From contig NZ_LIGE01000012.1 of NCBI RefSeq assembly GCF_001297015.1, positions 22,574 through 86,573 of the forward strand: a DNA stretch of 64,000 bases. Reading direction: 5' to 3'. A program made the translations under genes and the position numbers. A model generated the notes under the pieces. It searched no databases, was not told where the DNA came from, and was given only the letters and a program-made list of their open reading frames with translations. Of this stretch, positions 7,539 through 15,800 are shown in pieces (positions within the stretch are counted from its first letter, which is position 1; every line of letters begins with the position of its first letter). The stretch is from Pseudomonas sp. RIT-PI-r. GTDB taxonomy: Bacteria; Pseudomonadota; Gammaproteobacteria; Pseudomonadales; Pseudomonadaceae.

Positions 7539-10088
7539 TCAACACAGCCCGAGCACTTTAGCCTTTGCCACCGCTTGCGTTCTGCGCTCCACGCTTAACT
7601 TGGCGTTTATCCTGCGCGCATGGGTCTTGACGGTATGCAGCGAAATGTACAGTTGCTCGGCGATCTTCTGATTGGACTCGCCTTGGGCAATCAGCTTCAG
7701 CACTTCAACTTCACGCCGGCTCAACAGCGCCTCGGCGCCGACCGCAGGGGTTGCAGCGATGGCCTCGGCGGCTGCGCGGATCAGCGTTGTTTCAGGATGA
7801 CGCAAGCGCCACTCGAGCAGCGATTGCTGCAACTGACACCGCGCTACCAACGCTTGCCCCTGATGCAGCGCTCGTTGAGCCAATGACACTTCACCTTTGT
7901 GCCAGGCGAGTTGCGCCAGCACCAGGTGCAACTCGGCTTCGAGGTTCAACATGCCTTTTTGCTGCGCGCCGATCAACGCGTGCTGGATCTCAACCAGATC
8001 GATCAGCTCAGGCTGCATCTGCGCCCTGGCGGTGAGCAACAGATATTCGAGACGCGGAATCAGCTCCAGAGTCGCCGGTGGCGCTTGCCGCGCCTGAGCC
8101 CCTTGAAAGTGGCGCAATACCCTGCTCAGTGCTTCATGCGCCAGCTCCGCCCTGCCCTGCTGCAACCAGAATTGGCTGCTGACCTGCAACAAGACGCCGC
8201 GATACACCGTGTCCGGAATCTGCCGCTGCTGCATCAACCGCTCAGCATCGCGCAGGTACACAAATGCTCGCGCGTAATCCTGCTGATTGGCCGCCAGTTG
8301 GGCCAGCCCCAGAAAACCATACAGCACGCGCTTGTCATGACTGCGCAGGCAGTCCTCCAGCCCCCTCTGGAATAGCTCGGCGGCGCGTGTTTCCTCACCC
8401 ATGCACAGGGCCAGTCTGCCACGCCGCAACGCGATGCGACCGAGCAACGGCACGGGGCGATGTTCACGCTGACAAAGCAATTGCTGCATGCCGGCCAACA
8501 AACTGTCGGCGCGGGCCGGCGCACCGCGCTGCTCCAGCAGTTGTGCGTGATCGAGCTCCAGCAACCCCTCGAACAGCAATGACCCTTGAGCGCGCGCCAG
8601 ACACAACGCCTCGCGGTTTATGCCCTGGGCCAGTTCCAGTTCGCCACAAAGCAAGGCTTGCTGGGTTTGCCCCGACAGGCACAACAGCCGCGCAGGCCAG
8701 GCATCGCTTGCCAACTCGGCCAGCGCTTGACGGAAATGCTCACGCGCAGGCGCCATTCGCCCCTGCAAATGTAGCAACCAACCTTGCAGCGCCTGCCATC
8801 GCGCCACCCATTGCCGCTGCTTTTGCGCCGAAGGTTGCGGAACGAATCTCGACATATGTTCGATGCTGGCAGCGGCCTGATCAAAACGGCCGGCGAACAG
8901 CAGCGCCGCCGTCATCAATCCGACCAATTGCGGCGAGCCCAACGTCAATTCTTCGCCTTGCTGCTCGTGCAGGCGCAACAGCAGCACTACCGTTTGATCG
9001 TCAAACAGATGCTCGAAAGTGAAGTGCTGCAACAAGCTCACCGCCACCTCGAACTCTTCGGCCAAAAGAGCTTGCTCGAACGCCGAGCGCCAGTCCTCCC
9101 GCGCGGTAAACCACTGGCACGCGCGCCGATGCCAAGAGCGCCCCTGTGGCCAGCGTGACTGCTGAATCACACGGGTCAGCGGCGGAAAAATCTGCAGCCA
9201 TTGCGCCGAATCCTGCCACGGTTCGATAAAACAACCGAGGCTGTGCAACGTGCGCAAGAGATCAGCGCCTTCGCCGGCTCCGAACAGATGCTCACACAGT
9301 TCATTATTGAAGCGCGGTAAATGCGCCAATACACGCCAGGCCTCCGCCAGCTCCGGCGACAGGCTGTTGAACAGTTCGTGTTGCAGGTAATCGAGCAAGG
9401 TGTCGACCCGTTGCTGCGGCTGATTGCTCTGCGCCCAATCGCACTTTTGCAGCAACGCCATACGCACCCCGGCGCACCAGCCACCGGTACGTTGCACAAT
9501 GCGCCCGGCAACACTCAGCGCTTGCTCGGCAGGCAAATGGTGCAGCACCTGAGCGATTTCACTTTGGCTCAAGGCCAGCGTCACGGGTTCACACTCATAC
9601 AGCTCATCGTCGAGCAACAGGCGCGGCCAGTTGCACTGCGGGCGCCGGCGCGTGCCGATCCACCAGATCAAGGCCGGACTGCTGACTGCCAACAATCGAT
9701 CGAGCAAAGCATCCAGCACCGGATCCGGCTGACGGCAATAATCGTCGATAAACAGCCACGTCGATACCGACCAGCGAGCCAGGGCAGCAACCAGGCCGGC
9801 TTCATCCGTGTCGATCAAGCCCAGCGCTTGCGTCAACCGCCGACAGAATTCCCCCTTACTGAGCGCGCCGCCCGCCAGCGCTATCCAGTGCACCGAACAC
9901 TGTGCGGGCGCCTGCAACAGGCATTCGGTGAGCAGTGCACTCTTGCCGCTGCCGGCTGGCGCGCAGATCAGCCTCACCCGTGCCACTGACGCCAGCAATG
10001 GTTCGCACAAGCGTGCGCGCGCCTGGTGGTGAGAGGACAGTCGGGGAAGAAATCCGGGGCGATCCAGGCACGGTGTCATGGCGGTCAT
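7539..10088 (-). CDS. MalT-type LuxR-family transcriptional regulator (STAND ATPase)
   Basis: This is a large signal-integrating activator of 849 residues. The P-loop APAGSGKSAL lies at residues 43 to 52, with a Walker B-like STWLFIDDY near 115. A long helical TPR-like sensor region with many Leu/Gln-rich repeats runs from about 400 to 770. The C-terminal LuxR helix-turn-helix is LLSRREVEVLKLIAQGESNQ with LYISLHTVKTHARRINAKL. A second ATG three codons in is possible. It reads in the same direction as the DUF1302/DUF1329 pair upstream of it, separated by a terminator. In other pseudomonads such a regulator sits beside the same pair, so it may control them. The inducer is unknown. Confidence 0.9.
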   Translation of the reverse strand: MTAMTPCLDRPGFLPRLSSHHQARARLCEPLLASVARVRLICAPAGSGKSALLTECLLQAPAQCSVHWIALAGGALSKGEFCRRLTQALGLIDTDEAGLVAALARWSVSTWLFIDDYCRQPDPVLDALLDRLLAVSSPALIWWIGTRRRPQCNWPRLLLDDELYECEPVTLALSQSEIAQVLHHLPAEQALSVAGRIVQRTGGWCAGVRMALLQKCDWAQSNQPQQRVDTLLDYLQHELFNSLSPELAEAWRVLAHLPRFNNELCEHLFGAGEGADLLRTLHSLGCFIEPWQDSAQWLQIFPPLTRVIQQSRWPQGRSWHRRACQWFTAREDWRSAFEQALLAEEFEVAVSLLQHFTFEHLFDDQTVVLLLRLHEQQGEELTLGSPQLVGLMTAALLFAGRFDQAAASIEHMSRFVPQPSAQKQRQWVARWQALQGWLLHLQGRMAPAREHFRQALAELASDAWPARLLCLSGQTQQALLCGELELAQGINREALCLARAQGSLLFEGLLELDHAQLLEQRGAPARADSLLAGMQQLLCQREHRPVPLLGRIALRRGRLALCMGEETRAAELFQRGLEDCLRSHDKRVLYGFLGLAQLAANQQDYARAFVYLRDAERLMQQRQIPDTVYRGVLLQVSSQFWLQQGRAELAHEALSRVLRHFQGAQARQAPPATLELIPRLEYLLLTARAQMQPELIDLVEIQHALIGAQQKGMLNLEAELHLVLAQLAWHKGEVSLAQRALHQGQALVARCQLQQSLLEWRLRHPETTLIRAAAEAIAATPAVGAEALLSRREVEVLKLIAQGESNQKIAEQLYISLHTVKTHARRINAKLSVERRTQAVAKAKVLGLC

Positions 10089-10176
10089 CGGGTGAGCCTT
10101 TTTATCGTTGTACGGTCACCCTAGCCCTCTCCAGTGAGCTTGTTGACGAGTATTCAGCGCGCTGATTGCCAGCCAT

Positions 10177-10205
10177 AAAAAAGGCGACCGTGCGGTCGCC
10201 TTTTG
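10177..10205 (-). terminator. Rho-independent terminator after the DUF1302-DUF1329 operon
   Basis: The stem GGCGACCG/CGGTCGCC is flanked by A-run and T-run on both sides (AAAAAAGG and CCTTTTG), so it can work on either strand. It lies 23 bases after the DUF1329 stop codon on the minus strand. Confidence 0.85.
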
Positions 10206-10227
10206 TACAGCCGGTGTATCGCAAACG

Positions 10228-11604
10228 TTACCGAACGCCCTCTGCGCGCAGGGCCGACGGGGTGTAGTCGGCGGCCTTGGCTTCGAAGCCGAATTCGAAG
10301 CTGTGTTTCTCTTCGTTCTTCATTCCCAAGGCAATGTAGCGGCCGGCAATGATGTCGTAGAGGGCTTCCAGCGTATAAGCCTGAGCCTGGTGATCGTAGT
10401 AGTACTGCGCATGCCCTTCGGCGACCCGCCACAGTTGACCGCGGCCATCGTAGTGATCAACCAGTGCCACCTGCCAGCTGTCCTCGTCGATGTACATGTG
10501 GCGCTTGGCATAGATATGCCGCTCGCTCGGCTTCACCGTGCCGATGACTTCCCAGACACGGTGCAATTCATAACGGGTCAGGTCCTGGTTGATGTGCCCG
10601 GCCTTGACGATGTCGTCGTACTTGAGCGTCGGTGAATCAAGCTTGTAGCTGTTGTACGGAATGTACATTTCCTTCTTGCCGACCAGTTTCCAGTCATAGC
10701 GATCCGGGGCACCGGAAAACATGTCGAAGTTGTCCGAGGTACGCAGACCATCCGCTGCGGTGCCCGGGCCGTCATACGCCACCTGCGGCGCGCGGCGCAC
10801 CCGGCGCTGACCGGCGTTGTAGATCCACGCCAGGCGCGGTTCCTTCACCTGATCGAGGGTCTCATGCACCAGCAGCACGTTACCGGCCAGACGCGCCGGC
10901 GCAGTCACCGATTGCTTGAAGAAGGTCAGCACGTTGGCCGCTTTGTCCGGATCGAGATCCTTCATCAACTGCGGCACGGCGATTTCTTCTTCGAAGCGGA
11001 TAGGCGTGTAGCTGCCGTTTGTCTGCGGCGTCACCTGCGTGATGATGCGTTTGACGTTGCCACCGTGGTAACGAGTGATGTGGTTCCACAACACCTCGAC
11101 GCCGTTTTTCGGAATCGGGAAGGCGTAATAGCGATTGCCAGTGAAATTGGCCAGGCCGTTACCATCGTTGATCGTCGTCACGTTCAGCGCACTGCGTTTG
11201 GCCGACTCGTAGATGTCCGCCGGGGCGGCGACGGTTCGGTGAGTTGGATAGACCGGGATCTTGTAGGTTTGCGGGTAGCGTTTGAACATCGCCACCTGGC
11301 CTTCGGAAAGCTTGTCCTTGTACTTGTCGACGTTGGCCGGGGTGATGGTGAACAACGGTTTTTCGTTGGCGAACGGATCGGCGAGAAAACCCTTGCTGTC
11401 CACCGTCCCGGCGTTCTTCGGAATCCCGCCGGTCCATGGCGGAATCGAACCGTCAGCATTACCGGCCTTCTCGGCGCCGAGCGGGGTCAGGCTGGTGCCA
11501 AGCTTGTTCGCCTCATCCGCTGACACCGCCGCCATCACGTTGGCCGCCAGCAGACTCAGGGCGAGGACACCACATTGCAGAATCATTTTGCGCATTGCTT
11601 TCAT
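10228..11604 (-). CDS. DUF1329 domain protein, exported
   Basis: This is an exported protein of the DUF1329 family, resembling outer-membrane lipoprotein sorting proteins (LolA/LolB fold). A signal peptide is seen as MILQCGVLALSLLAANVMAA. There are two candidate starts. The ATG at 11604 touches the AGAAGG ribosome site, and the ATG nine bases later (11595, MRKM) has better spacing, so 455 residues is the more likely length. The mature part begins with LGTSLTPLGAEKAGNADG, typical of the family. It is 14 bases after the DUF1302 gene, so both are co-transcribed. The molecular role is unknown; the pair recurs in Pseudomonas together with MalT-type regulators and sometimes RND transporters. Confidence 0.88.
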   Translation of the reverse strand: MKAMRKMILQCGVLALSLLAANVMAAVSADEANKLGTSLTPLGAEKAGNADGSIPPWTGGIPKNAGTVDSKGFLADPFANEKPLFTITPANVDKYKDKLSEGQVAMFKRYPQTYKIPVYPTHRTVAAPADIYESAKRSALNVTTINDGNGLANFTGNRYYAFPIPKNGVEVLWNHITRYHGGNVKRIITQVTPQTNGSYTPIRFEEEIAVPQLMKDLDPDKAANVLTFFKQSVTAPARLAGNVLLVHETLDQVKEPRLAWIYNAGQRRVRRAPQVAYDGPGTAADGLRTSDNFDMFSGAPDRYDWKLVGKKEMYIPYNSYKLDSPTLKYDDIVKAGHINQDLTRYELHRVWEVIGTVKPSERHIYAKRHMYIDEDSWQVALVDHYDGRGQLWRVAEGHAQYYYDHQAQAYTLEALYDIIAGRYIALGMKNEEKHSFEFGFEAKAADYTPSALRAEGVR

Positions 11605-11618
11605 CCTTCTCGGGCAGA

Positions 11619-13412
11619 TCAGAAGTTCACGCCGAAGCTCAGGGCCACGAAGTCACGGTCTTCGAGAACGTTGTAGTCACCACCAAAAAAGTCGGTGTAA
11701 CTGAGGCTCGCGGTGTAGGTGTTGCGATAGTCGGCATCGACGCCGACGCTGATCGCTTTCGCCCCTTCGTTGAACAGCCCGTTAGGGCCGTAGCCGGCGA
11801 CGTCATGCGACCACGACAGGTTGGGTTTGAGGTTGATGCCGCCGATCACGTTGGCGTAGTCGAGGATGGCCCGGGCGCGGTAGCCCCACGAAGTCGAGGT
11901 GACAAAACCGTCGGTGTCGCCACCGAAACCATACTGGCCGTAGACCGAATCACGGCCATAACGCAGCTGGCTGCGCGACTCCAGACCGCCGACATGCACG
12001 ACCGCCGCTTCACCGACCACGGTCAGACGCTCAGCGCCCAGCACCTGATCGAAGAAGTGCGTGAGCGTGCTCTGGATCTGCGTGACTTCCTTGCGGCGAT
12101 AGCCCTTGTTGTCCGCACCCGGCGCGGTTACCAGTGGAGATGCCGTGCCACCGGCAATCGGGTTGAGCAGTGCCAGTGTCAGGTCATTGGTGTTGACCTG
12201 TACCGGCGCGTTTGGCCGATAGCTGATCTCGCCGGTCCAGGCAGTGCCGGTGGGCAGCGTGGTCGAGAAGCTCGCGCCGTAGAGACGAATGTCTTCCGGG
12301 TATTCAAGGTAGTACTGACCGCGCCCGAGCATCACGCTTTGCGCCAGGCCTGAGCCGCTGCCAGGCGCCAGCCCGTTGGCGATACCGACCATCGCCGGCA
12401 ACGCCGAGAGGGTCGATAGCCCCGCCGTGGTGGTACCCACCGACGGCGTGCGACTGTGGTAATTCATGAAATAGAGACCGTACTCGGTGTCATCACCGAG
12501 CCAGCGCAATGCCGTACCCCACTGCCCGGAATCGCGCGCATCGCGGTCGCCGCCACGGGGAATCACCACGCCTTCGCGCGTCACCTGAATGCCTTGGCCA
12601 AACGCGGTGGTCAACGGCACCAATGGTGCGATCGCCGGGTTGCCAACGGTGTAACCGTTGTTGCAACCGTCCGCAGCCACATCGACGCCGAAGAACGTGC
12701 CGCAGTTGTCGAGAACGGTCTGGTCCCATTCCAGTTGATAGAAACCTTCAACCGAGAGTTTGTCCGTCAGGCTCTGCGAGCCGAACAGCATGTTCACCGG
12801 GATCAGGCCTTCCTTGATCTCCGCACCGGGACGCCGGAACGCGGAGACATCGATCGGGTTGATGCTGTTGATCGAGTTGCCAATGAACGTGCTCTCGCCC
12901 CAACTCACCACCTGTTTTCCCGCGCGCACGGTGCCCGGCAGGTCAGCGATGGTGTAGTTGTGATACACGAAGGCATCGAGAATCTGCGCACCGGACGACT
13001 TGGCGCCCTCCTTGCGGCCACTGTCACTGATCGGCTTGAACTCGCGGTCTTCGTCCTTGAGCTCGAAGTCATACCAATACTTGCCACGCACAAACACACC
13101 GGTGTCGCCGTACTTCAGTTCGAGGTCGTGAATACCTTTGAAGATTTTCGAGAAGGTCTCGCCCTTCTTGAAGTTCAAACGCCCGTCATCCCCGGTGGAG
13201 GATTGCCCGGTGCCGCCGTTGACCGTGCCGACCAACGACTTGTCGGCATCGCGCAGGCCCCAACTCGCGCCCACCGACAGCGACGAGTCGAACGTCCCCT
13301 CGATCTCGCCGATATTGAACGAAACCGCGTGCGCCTGGGCGCAGCAACCCAGAGCCACCGCAGCGGCCAGCGCCTGCGGTGTGAAGATGGCGCGCATTGT
13401 TGTTTTTGTCAT
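11619..13412 (-). CDS. DUF1302 domain protein, predicted outer-membrane barrel
   Basis: I place the start at MTKTTMRAIFTPQAL, after a GGGGA ribosome site; the 70-residue extension upstream is not protein-like. The signal peptide ends in CCAQAHA. The mature protein opens with VSFNIGEIEGTFDSSLSVGA and has alternating aromatic/polar strands throughout. It ends in a barrel-closing segment finishing RDFVALSFGVNF, with a terminal Phe as in outer-membrane barrels. The length is 597 residues. The function is unknown. Co-occurrence with DUF1329 suggests a complex at the outer membrane for import or export of a hydrophobic compound, which is inference only. Confidence 0.88.
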   Translation of the reverse strand: MTKTTMRAIFTPQALAAAVALGCCAQAHAVSFNIGEIEGTFDSSLSVGASWGLRDADKSLVGTVNGGTGQSSTGDDGRLNFKKGETFSKIFKGIHDLELKYGDTGVFVRGKYWYDFELKDEDREFKPISDSGRKEGAKSSGAQILDAFVYHNYTIADLPGTVRAGKQVVSWGESTFIGNSINSINPIDVSAFRRPGAEIKEGLIPVNMLFGSQSLTDKLSVEGFYQLEWDQTVLDNCGTFFGVDVAADGCNNGYTVGNPAIAPLVPLTTAFGQGIQVTREGVVIPRGGDRDARDSGQWGTALRWLGDDTEYGLYFMNYHSRTPSVGTTTAGLSTLSALPAMVGIANGLAPGSGSGLAQSVMLGRGQYYLEYPEDIRLYGASFSTTLPTGTAWTGEISYRPNAPVQVNTNDLTLALLNPIAGGTASPLVTAPGADNKGYRRKEVTQIQSTLTHFFDQVLGAERLTVVGEAAVVHVGGLESRSQLRYGRDSVYGQYGFGGDTDGFVTSTSWGYRARAILDYANVIGGINLKPNLSWSHDVAGYGPNGLFNEGAKAISVGVDADYRNTYTASLSYTDFFGGDYNVLEDRDFVALSFGVNF

Positions 13413-13831
13413 GCGTCTTCCCCGGTGAGTGACAGAAGGCCCCACCCTACTGCCGGGCAACCGGGTCGATAAGCGCTCCAAGGAGGTATTCGCGTTGTCG
13501 CTCGAAAGGATGAATGCCCGCACGCGCCGTGGCTTTGCGCAACTCATGAGTGAGCTGGATGGAGGATCATCAATGCAGCGCATGGCGCACATCGGGTCAC
13601 GGGACTGTTGCATGCCCCGCAACAGTGCATGTCCGGAATCGGTATTTTTCCTACGCGCTCATGACCTTATTCTGAACGCGCTTTCACGGCAGCCGCCGAA
13701 AAGCGCGAAGCCAGCTACGCTGAGTCACTGAAGCGATTGGCAACAGATTTCAGAGGAATCGAAGGATTCGGTTTCTTAACCCCGTGTTCACTGACGTTGA
13801 TTTGTAGCTCCTTGATCCAACGTCTTACCTT

Positions 13832-13859
13832 GGCCGCTGCGTTTGCAGCGGCCTTTTTT
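13832..13859 (+). terminator. Strong plus-strand terminator with no annotated gene before it
   Basis: The perfect stem GGCCGCTGC/GCAGCGGCC around GTTT is followed by six T. The other strand lacks a T-run after the hairpin, so it acts on plus-strand transcripts only. No plausible coding gene on the plus strand precedes it. The 13413-13831 stretch holds the DUF1302 promoter region and nothing else I can name, so a small RNA is possible. Confidence 0.75.
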
Positions 13860-13942
13860 ATGCCTGATGAAAAGTTAAACGCCTCCCTCAGCGAAAAACT
13901 TCCGAGAACAATGTCGGACGTTTCTCTGTTCGCAGGAGAACG

Positions 13943-14020
13943 ATGACCGACAAATTGAAAGTCCTGAAAAGTTCTTCCAAAACAAAACCTGTTTACTTAC
14001 GAAGTTCTCAGATTTTGTAA
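13943..14020 (+). CDS. Possible 25-residue peptide ORF with good ribosome site
   Basis: An AGGAG site 5 bases before ATG opens a short frame with product MTDKLKVLKSSSKTKPVYLR and five further residues, basic and Ser/Lys rich. I do not recognise it. It lies in the AT-richer islet just before the bacteriocin remnant and could be debris of the same transferred segment or a leader peptide. Coding status is uncertain. Confidence 0.3.
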   Translation: MTDKLKVLKSSSKTKPVYLRSSQIL

Positions 14021-14067
14021 CCTGAAATCTGTTGTAACTTGAAACGCCTCAAACACTCGCCGGTGAC

Positions 14068-14370
14068 ATGGACGTCACTATTGGCCGCACTGACTTGCCG
14101 GCGACTTATCGCGCACATTCAAAAGGATATGAATATGCAAAAGCCTCCACCATGGGAATTGACCGAGCTATCCATACAACGGCAATAGCGAGCAAAGGCC
14201 TGTCACCAAGTGCAGACATTGCAGAACACATTGGCAAGAGAAGAAAATTTGAAATCCACCATATCAATCCGATAAATGAGGGTGGCTCAGTCTACGATAT
14301 ATCCAACCTGACCCTATTAACACCAAAGCAGCATATCGATGCACATTCCAAAAAAGGCGAGACTCCATGA
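14068..14370 (+). pseudogene. Remnant of an S-type pyocin/colicin with C-terminal HNH DNase domain
   Basis: The C-terminal half of this 100-residue frame is the nuclease core of colicin E9/pyocin S2-type DNases. KRRKFEIHH begins the pattern HH-x14-N-x8-H-x3-H, matching the metal-finger motif exactly, preceded by the conserved Arg and Glu. A full bacteriocin has 450 to 750 residues, so receptor-binding and translocation domains are missing. In another frame, an AAGGA site and ATG at 14135 open MQKPPPWELTELSIQRQ and stop at 14188. This may be the original N-terminus, joined by an out-of-frame deletion to the DNase domain. It overlaps the immunity gene by ATGA. It may still make a short HNH protein from 14068, but that start has a poor ribosome site. 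Confidence 0.7.
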
Positions 14371-14633
14371 TCAAACTTAAAAGCAAACTTGAAGAGTACA
14401 CAGAGTCGGAATATGCGAGCCTTATCAACAGATTATTTGAGGGAAATTACTCCTCAGAAAAAGAACACGACGCGATAGTCGATAACATTGTGGATACATC
14501 GCAGCATCCCAATGGGACAAATATTTTGTATTATCCTGAAGACGGTGTCGAAGACAGCCCTACTGGTGTGCTGATAGCGATAAAACAATGGCGCGCTGCC
14601 AACGGAAAACCAGGCTTCAAACCTGAAGAATAA
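14367..14633 (+). CDS. Colicin/S-type pyocin DNase immunity protein
   Basis: This 88-residue cytoplasmic protein would bind and block an HNH DNase bacteriocin. It follows the Im2/Im9 family plan: acidic helix region YTESEYASLINRLFEG, the HPNGTNILYYPEDG segment with the paired tyrosines that contact the DNase, then DSPTGVLIAIKQWRAANGK. The length is normal and there is no lesion. It starts inside the stop codon of the nuclease remnant, the usual arrangement for cognate pairs. With the toxin apparently dead, it may be kept as an orphan immunity gene protecting against kin bacteriocins. Low GC compared with its neighbours suggests transfer. Confidence 0.88.
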   Translation: MIKLKSKLEEYTESEYASLINRLFEGNYSSEKEHDAIVDNIVDTSQHPNGTNILYYPEDGVEDSPTGVLIAIKQWRAANGKPGFKPEE

Positions 14634-14636
14634 CAA

Positions 14637-14670
14637 CCAAGCGAGCAGGCATCTTGGCCTGCTCGCTTGG
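14637..14670. terminator. Perfect 14-bp hairpin between immunity gene and SDR gene
   Basis: CCAAGCGAGCAGGC and GCCTGCTCGCTTGG pair around a 6-base loop directly after the immunity stop codon. The flanks are only mildly T-rich (TTCTCCATTT on plus), so it is a moderate terminator, possibly shared by the two convergent genes. Confidence 0.6.
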
Positions 14671-14678
14671 TTCTCCAT

Positions 14679-15590
14679 TTACAACGAATACTTCTGCAAA
14701 TTCGCCATCATTTCCTTCAGCGCTTCAATATTGTCCTTCGGATGCGCCGCCCCCTCAAAATCGCAAATCTGCTGCCAGTGCGCCGCGACATCTTCCGGCG
14801 AGAACCCGACTCGTGGATCAAAGCCGGCGCCGAGGCTACGCTCCCAACGCACTTTGCCCATCCAGCCACCGCCGACCTCGAACAACCCGGAAGTCTCCTG
14901 GCATTGCTCGCTGGCCAGATACACCACCAACGGGCTGACCAGTTCCGGTTTGAGTTGCTCGAACACTTGCGGTGGAATCAAACCCTCGGTCATGCGCGTG
15001 CCGCCGGTTGGCGCGATGGCATTGACCAGAATGTTGTTCTTGCGGCCTTCGATGGCCAGGGTGCGGGTCAGGCCGTAGAGACCAAGTTTGGCCATGCCGT
15101 AGTTGGACTGGCCAAAGTTGCCGTAGATGCCTGAAGTCGAAGCGGTGAAGATCACCCGGCCATAATTTTGCTCGCGCATATGCGGCCACGCGGCGCGGGT
15201 GACTTTGTAGGCGCCTTCGACGTGAACCCGGTAAACCAGATCCCAATCGGCGTCATCCATTTTGTGGAAGGTCTTGTCGCGCAAGATGCCGGCGTTGTTC
15301 ACCACCACGTCAACACGGCCGAACACATCGAGGGCGTTCTGCACCAGTTTGTCGCCGTCGGTGACGGAGTCGTGGTTGGCCTCGGCGATGCCGCCGGCCT
15401 CGCGGATTTCCGCGACCACGCGATCGGCGGCGGAGGCATTGGCGCCCTCGCCCTGAGCCGAGCCGCCGAGGTCGTTGACCAGCACTTTCGCGCCTTGTTT
15501 GGCGAACAGCAGAGCGTGCGCCCGTCCGAGGCCACCACCGGCTCCGGTGACGATTACGACTTTATCTTCGAAACGCACAGACTCATTCAT
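14679..15590 (-). CDS. SDR family oxidoreductase, MFE-type hydroxyacyl-CoA dehydrogenase-like
   Basis: This is a 303-residue short-chain dehydrogenase with the NAD-binding motif VTGAGGGLGRAHALLFAKQG, NNAG at about residue 98, and catalytic Ser/Tyr/Lys in STSGIYGNFGQSNYGMAKLG. The insertion VNDLGGSAQGEG after the second strand is typical of the peroxisomal multifunctional enzyme type 2 (3R-hydroxyacyl-CoA dehydrogenase) branch, and the C-terminus is longer than in simple SDRs. I start at MNESVRFEDK because a GGAG site lies 9 bases upstream. The substrate is likely an acyl-CoA, but this is inference. The gene stands alone between two hairpins. Confidence 0.9.
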   Translation of the reverse strand: MNESVRFEDKVVIVTGAGGGLGRAHALLFAKQGAKVLVNDLGGSAQGEGANASAADRVVAEIREAGGIAEANHDSVTDGDKLVQNALDVFGRVDVVVNNAGILRDKTFHKMDDADWDLVYRVHVEGAYKVTRAAWPHMREQNYGRVIFTASTSGIYGNFGQSNYGMAKLGLYGLTRTLAIEGRKNNILVNAIAPTGGTRMTEGLIPPQVFEQLKPELVSPLVVYLASEQCQETSGLFEVGGGWMGKVRWERSLGAGFDPRVGFSPEDVAAHWQQICDFEGAAHPKDNIEALKEMMANLQKYSL

Positions 15591-15724
15591 CAGGGCAACT
15601 CCAGCAGTCCAATGGAACATTGACCCCGAGTGTCAGGCACGGGGCTTTTGGTCACAATGAACACGGTTGGGGCTGAATGGTGTGCGATAAGGCTGAGGGA
15701 TAGTGAGACACGGTAGTACTAAAA

Positions 15725-15798
15725 ATCAAAAGATCGCAGCCTGCGGCAGCTCCTACACAAATCTATGTAGGAGCTGCCGCAGGCTGCGATCTTTTGAT
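15725..15798. repeat. Near-perfect REP palindrome, family B (GATCGCAGCCTGCGGCAGCTCC)
   Basis: Arms of about 32 bases, starting ATCAAAAGATCGCAGCC and ending with its complement, surround a 9-base loop. It abuts the stop codon of the hydrolase gene and can serve as its terminator on the minus strand. Confidence 0.9.
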
Positions 15799-15800
15799 CT

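Noticed and set aside
13413..14640. Prophage or integrated element around the bacteriocin remnant
   Set aside because: No integrase, tRNA, direct-repeat attachment site or phage gene is visible; only the toxin remnant and immunity gene differ from the background.
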